A stretch of DNA of 64,000 bases from Formicarius rufipectus (taxonomy: Eukaryota; Chordata; Aves; Passeriformes; Formicariidae), in contig VXAU01001871.1 of the NCBI GenBank assembly GCA_013399695.1, forward strand, positions 186,001-250,000. The letters are read 5' to 3'. This document shows positions 45,601 through 54,600 of this stretch, one piece after another (within the stretch, counting starts at the first letter, position 1; each line of letters starts with the position of its first letter). The translations under genes and the position numbers were made by a program. The notes below the pieces were generated by a model that did not search any database, was not told the DNA's origin, and worked only from the letters and a program-made list of their open reading frames with translations.

Positions 45601-48600
45601 TCAAAACTCCTCTCACTGTCTCCCATCCTTGGAGCTGATCCTGCCAGAGAGGTGCTTACAGAGCCCTTGTTCTTGTGGCACCTGGTGCTGTATGAACATC
45701 TCTGCACATGGGGGTGTCCAGATTGGGGTGGCTTGAATCCACCACTGGCTGAGCAGTGCTAGTCTGTCTGCTGGCTTTCACATGTGCCTCCCTCTCCTCA
45801 TGTCCTGCCCCTCCAAATGGCACAACCAACGCCCATGCTGTTCTGCAGGTGTGCCTGGCAAACCTGAAACCAACTGGTTGGGGTTTATTTTCCTCTCGTT
45901 GTGCCACTTCCCTGAATGCTGCTTTTTCCATGAGGCAGAGGTTGATGGTGTTGTGCTGGTGCAGCAGGAAGGGGTGCCTGGTGGACCTGCTGTCCCTGGT
46001 GCTGCAGCAGCCACTGCTCTCCAGAGCCAGTTCCTGGCACTCTGTTTTTGTGGGAGACAGCAGTGCAGCACGCTGCAGATTTGTTCTTTGACATTTCACT
46101 GGGTTGTGTTTCTCCTCCTCCGGTGTCACTGAGCTGTCCTGGGAGTTCAGCCCTAAACTCTAATTAATTTCCAGTTCATGCTGACTGCAGTGTGAAGCCT
46201 CTGCAACTAATTATGGCAGTGCCTGACTTGGTGTTTGGAGATTGTCTTCCTTTCAGTGCCTTGTTGTTTAACTGAGGTGTGAGGGCAGCTCATGTCCACC
46301 GGTAGGAGGGATGCAAACAGCATGAGGGATGCTCTTGCTCCTTAGGAGGACTTCCCAAAACACATCCTGCTGCCTGGCTCATGAGTCAGGCCCCAGCCCA
46401 CCTGGGACGACCAGTTGCAAGTGAACCACGTGTGTCTCAACTGCTCTTCCACCAAACACAGACAGAATGGCCCAGACCCTTGTTAGAGGAGCACTTCCAG
46501 CTGTCTCAGCCTGGAATTCCTGCAGGGATCAGCCTTTTGGATGTTCGTGCTGCAGGAGGTGTTTGTGATTGGGCTGTACCCCAACGCTGTCCATCAGCTG
46601 TGTCACTGTGAGAGAAACACTGTTGTGGCATGACTGGACAGGGACCCACACATTCCTGAAAAACTACTGCTGACGTGCTTAAAATTCCCACATTTCGTGG
46701 GATCAATGCGGAGCAACTTTTCATTTGACGTGTTATGTTTTCCTGTATAAGCTGCAGTAAAATCAGCCTCCAGAAGGGCTATGCTGTCAAGCCAAGTGCC
46801 ATCTTTCCCTCAAGAGCCTGCTGGGGGTGTTCCTTGCCTGTGCTCCCTGATTTGACTTGGATGTGCCAATTTTCACTTGATGAATAATTGTCTGTGCTGA
46901 TAACTTGGGGAGTCAAGTGCGGTGTGGCAGCGCTCAGGGAATGGCAGGTTTGGTTTCTGCAGCACAGGACATCTGATTTATGACTTTCATTGCAGTCAGT
47001 AAACTTGTCAATTAGCTGCATTTGAAAAGTGATTTTGATTAGTGCAATCAGTAAACACAAAATCTTGTCTTTGATTGCCACCCTGATTAGATAAATTGTT
47101 ACTTGAGGAGCTGCTAGAGAAGGCAGTTTCTCTGGCCTTATAGCTCTAGGAAATACCTAAGCTTTGCAGCCTAAAGAAAATACTAATTGTCATTTCTTCT
47201 TCTGTTTTGTATCTTTTTGAAGTGCAATTCACTGCTCCAAGCTCCTTCCCTCAAAGATTGTTCTGCCAGCTATCCAAATGAATAGTAATAAGGTGGATTT
47301 AAATGTTTTTATGATGATTTCATCAAACTGTCTCTTAAACTGTTCCCAAGAGCTGCAGAGAAATGTGGTTACAGCAGGAGAGCTGGGTCCTTTCTTGTTG
47401 GCATGGAAAAGAAGGGTCTGGAAACATGATGAGCAGAGCTCGGCTCTGCTGTGTTTCTGTGTCTGTGCTGCTGTGTGTGAAATGTTGAAATTATTAGAAA
47501 CAGAGTCACCTTAGGCTATTTTTGGTTGAATAGTGACACTCCAGGGCAATCCCAAACTCTGAATTGTATTTATATATTTTTTTAGCAATTTCATATTTAT
47601 ACTTTTGGTTTTTAAGCTCTGAATGAAGATTGTGTGTTAATTGCTCATTTCCCCCAAAGCAGCACTGTGGGTTCTTTTTGTGTTGCCCTCCCCTTGTACT
47701 CTCAAGCAAACATGGCATTGTGTGGGGTACAGCCTCTTTGGCCATGGAAAGGTCCTTGTGAGTGACAGACTGATCAGGAGGAAAGTGCCACACATCCGTC
47801 GTCAGCCCTGGTCATGCTTTTTAGGCTGATATGGTTGGAAATTGGGTGGAAAATAGCCAATTCTGCCTGCTGAGGAGCATCACTTGGTAACAGTGTCCGT
47901 GTCTGGGTGTGTGTATAGATGTTTAATAAATTACTCTGTGTGGGATATAAATAATTATGGGCTGGATTGGCTTTGCTCCAGTGGGAAGAGGGGAGCTGCT
48001 GGGGATGGGAATTTACTCTGTGATCTCCTCAGTGGGAGCTGCCCACACCCTTCCCTGCGCACTCAAGAGATTCCAGCCAGAGCTGGGAGAGAGGCACAGA
48101 TTTATTTATTTCATTCCCCCCTCGTTTTTTATTTTTCTCAAATTCTCGCCAAGGGTCCGTGTCCCCAGCCCTTGGCAGTGTTATCCAGCTGCTGGAACCA
48201 GCTGTTGGAATTAGGTCCCACTTGCAGCCCATTGAAAGCCTTCAAAGGTGTCAGTGAAACGGGCCCACTCGGAGTGCCGGGGCTGCTATTGAGGAGCCGC
48301 TGCTTTTATCCTGTTTACTGACCAGGTTATTTAGAAGCACAACAACCGTTTAATTGCGGGTCCTGTTAAAGCAATGTTGGTCCTGCCTCGGCTTTGTAAA
48401 GAGCTGGTTTGGGTGGAAGAGACAATGGACAAGTGGGTGGTCTCCTGTGCTGGGGCTCTGGCCAGGTTTTTACCCAAAAAGGCTTAATTCAGTCCGGTTC
48501 CATTATCTCAGAGATCATTAATAGATTTTTATTGTTATGTTGTCATTGACTAAGTTAACTCTTAAATGCACTTTTACTGTCTTTAGTGATTAGAAGTTTC

Positions 48601-51600
48601 TTTTTTATATTAGTGAATTCTTTATCTGTTGTATCCTAAATACAGCATTATTTAAACGTGAATAAAATGGGACCAATCACTTTGTTCCATGCTCTGGTCA
48701 TTTTTTTTTTTAGTTTTCTTTATGGAATAACTTAGCCCAATCAAAGGGAAACTGGCCAATTTCCCAAACTGGCCAAAACCCCCAATATTTTGACTAGTAT
48801 GTATTTCTGGCTCACAAACATGGTATGTTGTGATCATGACACAGCAGGAGGTGTGTGTATCCATATTTTTTATGTAGTGATGAATGTACTTGGAAGAAAT
48901 GTAAATACTAAATTTTTAAGGTAACAGACAAGGTATTGCATCTTTAAAAACTTAAGAGGAAACACCTGTGAAGAGTCCAAGTGCTAGCCAGAGCTAGTTC
49001 TAGCAATTAAAATTAACTGTTATCACCTGAAGCTTATTAGACATACTGAAACCAAAAAGTTGCCTTTTATCAATTCCCAGCAGGGCTCTGTCCAAATCAG
49101 CAGCAGGAGCTGATGGCTTGGAGTGTGTTTGTGGCATATCTGAGCTTTTCTGTTTGGCTTCTTAAAAGCAGCTGTGGGGCACAGGCAGGAGTGGGGCACA
49201 ACTCTTGGATTACACTTTCTCATTTTACCATTTTGTTTTACCCTCCAGATCTCCGGCCCCAGGAGTCCTGGCGAGGCCCCACGCCCTTGTTTCAACAGAC
49301 CCCACAAAGGTAAGGCAGGAGGGGTGGCAGCTCTGAGATGTGCCCAGGAGGGTGGATTTGGTTCTGCCAGGCTTCCCAACGTTTGTTTTCTCCTTCTTTC
49401 TTTTGAACATTGCTGTTTAAATTTGTTGAAATCATGCTGTACTGCAGGTTTTTTAAGTTAATTAATGTCCATGATTTATTTGAGAGCACACTACATGGTG
49501 CTCATCCTTTAAAAGGCTTGAGTACTTTAAATTTAAAAAAAAAAAAAAGGCAAGAACACTTTCCATTAAAACTCAGGCTTCAAAATTAACTTTACTGTTG
49601 GTGCTTTGGTACTGTTCTTGGTTCTTTGGCCTTTATCTTATTGAAGCTTTTGAGATACTATGAAATTGAACACAGAGAGCTTAAAACTGCATTAGATTTT
49701 GGACAGGCTAAACAAATTTCTTTTTAGGAGGGCTGTGGGGCTTAATGAGGCATAACTAATGGTGTTCCACTTTTATCATTTCTGTGCTGCAGCCGCAGCA
49801 TTAGTACAGACCAGCCATTGATTCTTGCTACAAACCTCTTGAAGTCCTAATCAGCTTCTTTGGTACAAGTTTTTCAGGGCTGACAAGCCCATTGTAGGGC
49901 AGTGTCACTGTAGGTCAGTAGTTATTAGTTGCCACTGAAAACAGTTTCTTTAACTACTTAAGGCTGAACTGAATTAAATGCAGAAGGGACTCAGGGAAGG
50001 ATTATGGAATCTGCAGTCCAATAAGTGCCATCGAATAGAAGGAATGTGACATGGTTTGATAATCAGGGATGTTTTACATGCGTTCCTCCATTGATGGCTT
50101 GTATGTCCTTCAGTGGGGGGACTCAATAAACCCAGGCTACCTGTGACAGCTATGAATAATGATACTTAAGTTTATGGAGGAATGGGAGAGCATGTAAGAG
50201 ATGTTTCTGCTCTGAGGCAAGGGGTTTTTTTCCCTTGGTTTTATTTGCAAATGTTCACCATTGAAAATATGGGCTTTGGGAGAATTTATTGAGCTCTCTG
50301 CAGTCACTTTCCATGGCAACCATTTTGATCCCCACTGAACTAAGTCTGGTTCCCTTGTCCTGTGCCTCATCCATGTGGAATACTGTAAGGCAAGATTCGT
50401 TTATAATGCAAACTTTAATATTGCCTGGTCCATGGGAGTTGCTATTCTCACACCTTAATTAAATCCACTGTATATAGTAGTATTTTGTAAAGGATTGCTG
50501 CTGGTCTGTCACTTGTCATTGCTTTCTCTTTGTTACATCTTGGATGATTTATGAAAATCTCTAACTTGCCAATGCTGAGGATAAATAATTTTGCCATGTT
50601 TCTGGAAGGTTTTGGCTTTGGGAAGCAGATCAAACATGCTTAGGGCTGATGTTGACTTAGTTGCTGCACAGAGACTTAAGCAGAAGGTTAAACACAGACT
50701 TGGTGCAGGAAATGTTTGAAGCTGTTGAATTGACCCCCTCGAGGGATTTTGAGTTCCCCAGTTCATCCCTGGGAGCTGCTGGTTTCCCAAACCATTCACC
50801 CCAAGGCTGTCCCCACTTGCTCCAGGTGCTCCAGGAGCAACCATGTACCACGGGGGGGAAGCAGCCAGGGCTTTCTGTTCCCAGGAAGAAATCATTGAGG
50901 GAGAGGCTGGCCCTGCTCCAGCCTTAGGTGCAGTGGGTGGCAGGAGGCTGTGATCCCCTTGATTTACAACATCAAGTGAGCAGGGAGCCCTGTCCTGCTG
51001 CCAGGAAAGCTTGGAGCCTTGGTGCTGTTGCAGGGGGGCTAAAGTAGCTCTTACTTCCCAGGCCACGGGGGAAAAAAAACCCCAAGAGTGTCAAACTGCT
51101 TCTCCATGGTCCAGTGCATCCTGTGTGGGATTCCCTTCTTTTAAATCTAGTGCTGCAATGTGGGTGCAGCAGGTAAAGTGAAGGGGGGGAGTTGCCTCTG
51201 AAGGACGCCTGCAGCAGGGCAGGTGTCCTTCCCCCTGTCCTGATGTTCCTGGACACTGCAGAGATCATTGCATGCTCTTGATCTGGTTCAGAGTTGATAG
51301 AGATATTTGCTACCTGGCTGATGGAAGTGTAGCAAAATGATTTGTTTAACCTTACCTGCTCATAGAAGAGATTTCCAAAGAGGCTGAGCTTGGAACACAG
51401 GCATGTTTTCCTATGTGATGTCTCCTGAAGTTGTAATTCAGCTGTCCTGGATGAATGTGCTTCAGTGGAATCATGAGTTGGTGTAACTCTGGACAGTGAT
51501 TTGAATAATTTTACCAGTGTGGGCTCCTGGGATGTTTCAAGTGGCATAGTTCTTTTTTGGTTACAGCCTTGCTGTGTGTACAAATCTCCACCTTCACCAA

Positions 51601-54600
51601 TTAATAGATGCACTAGATGAACACAAAGTCAAGTGCTGTGAGTCCTATAATTTCCATATTTCTGTTTACAGGATGGAAATCTAATTTATTTTTTTAATAA
51701 TACATAGTTCTGTGAATTAAGAACAGGCTTTAAGATCAGAAAACACATTGCAATCTTTTTTATAGGTTTATCCTCTAAAATCCATAGTAGTTCTGACTGA
51801 AAATCACCAATTTCACTTTCAGATAGCCTTGAGCAAAAATGCCCCAACATAACAGTGATGTTAGTGTTGCTGTGTTTAATTTGTTAAATTCCCAACTTCC
51901 ACTAAGCAGCACTTAAAAATAAAAAGTTTAAACTCTGTGCCAGAAACGTATTAATGACAAATGAAATTTGTGTCAAGCCTTCCCATTCCAGGCATGGAGC
52001 AAGTGCTGGCCTGTGACCCTCAGTTGTATTTATCACCAGCACTTGTTATAGAGACAGAATGATTGTTAATGAAAGCCCAAGAGCTGGGGCTATGTAGGAA
52101 ATTCCCAGCAATTTTCCTTAAGGCTGAGCAGTGTATTCATCCTGAAGTCTGCTGTTTCCTAGGATTCATGACAGGGAAAAAGTTAGTACTCAAAGTACTT
52201 AATCAAAATTAATGAAGATAAATAAGTTCATTCTAAGTATGAACTTAGAGTATGGTTTTGAGTGTTTAGTCCCTGAACGTGCGATGTGCTATGAACTTTA
52301 ACTGCAGCACTGCTCCTTCTAGGGTAGGATTTGGGTAACACTGCATTTCTGGAGTGACAAGCACAGCACCCAGCTCAGGATCACCACTTACACTGGTGCA
52401 GGTCCATTTTGAGTCCATGTATTGCACATCGTATTCACCAACTGCATGTTTATCAGGTAGGACACATTTTTCTAAGCAGGAATCAAGTTACTTGTTTCTG
52501 GCGCTGGCAAGAGTTCTTTATGCCTTCCTAAAATCCAGGCAGGTCTTACTCTGACCAGGTGGAGTAGCTATCTTTGCAGGCTCTACTGGGAAACCAGAAG
52601 CAGTTTGCATCCAAAACCACACCACCTTCGCATCCAAAATGCCTGTTTTCATCCATTTGATCTCACCTTTACCTGTCTTGATTCCAACTTTGCCCCTACT
52701 CCAGCTGGTGGAATGTGTGTTTAAGGTCCTTCCCCTCTCAAAGCTCCCTTTGCCTGGTATTGTGCAGCTGGCTGTGAATCCTCCCTGGCCAGGACTGTCG
52801 CAGCTCCTCCCAGAGCTCCAGGAGTGTTTGGGAGTCTGCCTGCCTCTGAAAAGAGTCTCCAGGGCTGAAATCCAGCTTATTTGGGCAGAGGTTCTTGGAA
52901 GAGACATGGAGTGATGTGCAGTGAAGGAGATAAACCAGCAGTGCTCCTGCTCCCTGCTGTCCCCATCTCCCAACCAGGCTGGCCCTGCTCTGCCAACTCC
53001 CTCATCAGGAGGGGTCAGGAAAGATTAAATGTCTCCACTACCCCTGTTTTTCTGTTTCAACATTATGTTGTCCTGCAGAGCCCATGAATTCTGTAAGGCC
53101 TTGTCCCTCACCCGTGCTCAGCCTTAACCAGCATCTGCTACATGGCTGTAGCATTTCTCTAAATATTTTTAATCAGACAATATTTGACGTGTTATACCTG
53201 TTGCTTTATAATTGTAATGCTAGAATAGGTACTTGAAGGCAATGAAAACATTTCTTGCTGTTGGTAATCTGGGATGGCAAACTGGGTTATAATGGGCGTT
53301 GGATCTGCGTTCCCATATAAACTGTACACCAAATGTCAGTCAGCCCGTGCCAATTAGTGCTTATGTTGCTAGGTCACCGTGGTCAATTGAAAACAGCATC
53401 AATAGAACTTGAAAAGGTTTCTTCCCGATCAGACCTCCTGACATATTGAGCAGAATAATGGATGGGAAAAAGCAGCCAAGGCCCCTACCCTAGATTCCGA
53501 ATACTCGCCGTAAGAATTCATTTGCAACCTGCAATTAACTGGGAAGAATGGGCTCCCAGAAGGAGTCTGGGCCTTCAGAAAAGAAAGCCTCTGGCTCCCG
53601 TGTGGCACATGTTTGCTCGTGGGATGGCTTGGGGATGGCTGGGCTTTGATCCGGGCTCGGAGGCAGAGCAGGGGAGTCGGCGAGTCTGCCCCTGAAGTGA
53701 AGGGGGGACAGGAGCCTTCCAGGGAACTGGAAAAATCCCTGGTTTGTGAAGAGGAGTTTGCTGCTCGTGGCAGCACCTGGTTGTGCAGCTTCAAGCTGGG
53801 ATGGAGGAAACAGTAAGCAGAGGTGGCCTTTAGGACAGTTTGGGAGGATATTCCCCCTTGCCCGGTCTCTCTCTAACACTTGGCCATCCACAGGCTCGGC
53901 TGGGTGGGACCCTGTTCAGCTCTGAGACAAATCCAGGTTTGGGGGGTGTGGTGTGGGACTCTGAGGTCACACTGCAGTGTGTTTTCCTTACACAGGACTG
54001 CTGGAGCTGCTCCTCTCCTTGCTTGGAACCGCATGCTGCCATCCCCCAATCAGTTCCAGCCGGCACAGTACCAGGGGCTGGGCCCCATGGGATACCCACA
54101 GAGACCCGAGGATCGCATGGACAGGGGCAGACAGGTAGGAGCACCTTCTGTCCTCCACCCCAGTGGGCTGTGGAGAGGGAGTGTGGCCTGGGAAGGCATT
54201 CCTAAGCTGGCTTTAGAGTGTCACTGTGAGAGCACGGGCCCTTCCCAGCCTTGCCCAGCCCCGCCGGGTGTGCCCCTGGCACAAGGATGTGCTGGGACAT
54301 CACCAGCACCATTGTCCGTGAGCACAGATCAGAGTGCTCCTGAGCCACCCACCTTTGCAACCTGAGGAGACAGCACCTGAAGGCAAGTATTCCATCTAGT
54401 CTTCCTATTCTGTAAGGAAATCTACAGCTACACCTTTTGGGCACAGAAAGGTTTGTCCCCAGCATGTTTTAAATGTACCTTCCTACGACTTCCTGAATTT
54501 TTCCTTTCAAGTGTTTATTGGCTTTCTCTTGGCTGAAAAGCTACTTAGTGCGAATGTAGCCTGAGGAGTAAACATGTCTGGGAAAGGACATGTGAAAATA

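Larger units (their letters stand above)
44554..49248 (+). other. XRN2: XRN2 intron 27 (4.7 kb)
   Basis: No exon is supported. A small AT-rich block at 46960-47110 and a larger one at 47900-48680 look like non-coding functional sequence. The open frames near 45.7-46.1 kb have no recognisable product. Confidence 0.7.

Noticed and set aside
45656..46129. Overlapping long frames on both strands in XRN2 intron 27
   Set aside because: Frames are open on both strands over the same GC-rich stretch. There is no recognisable product, which suggests chance openness.
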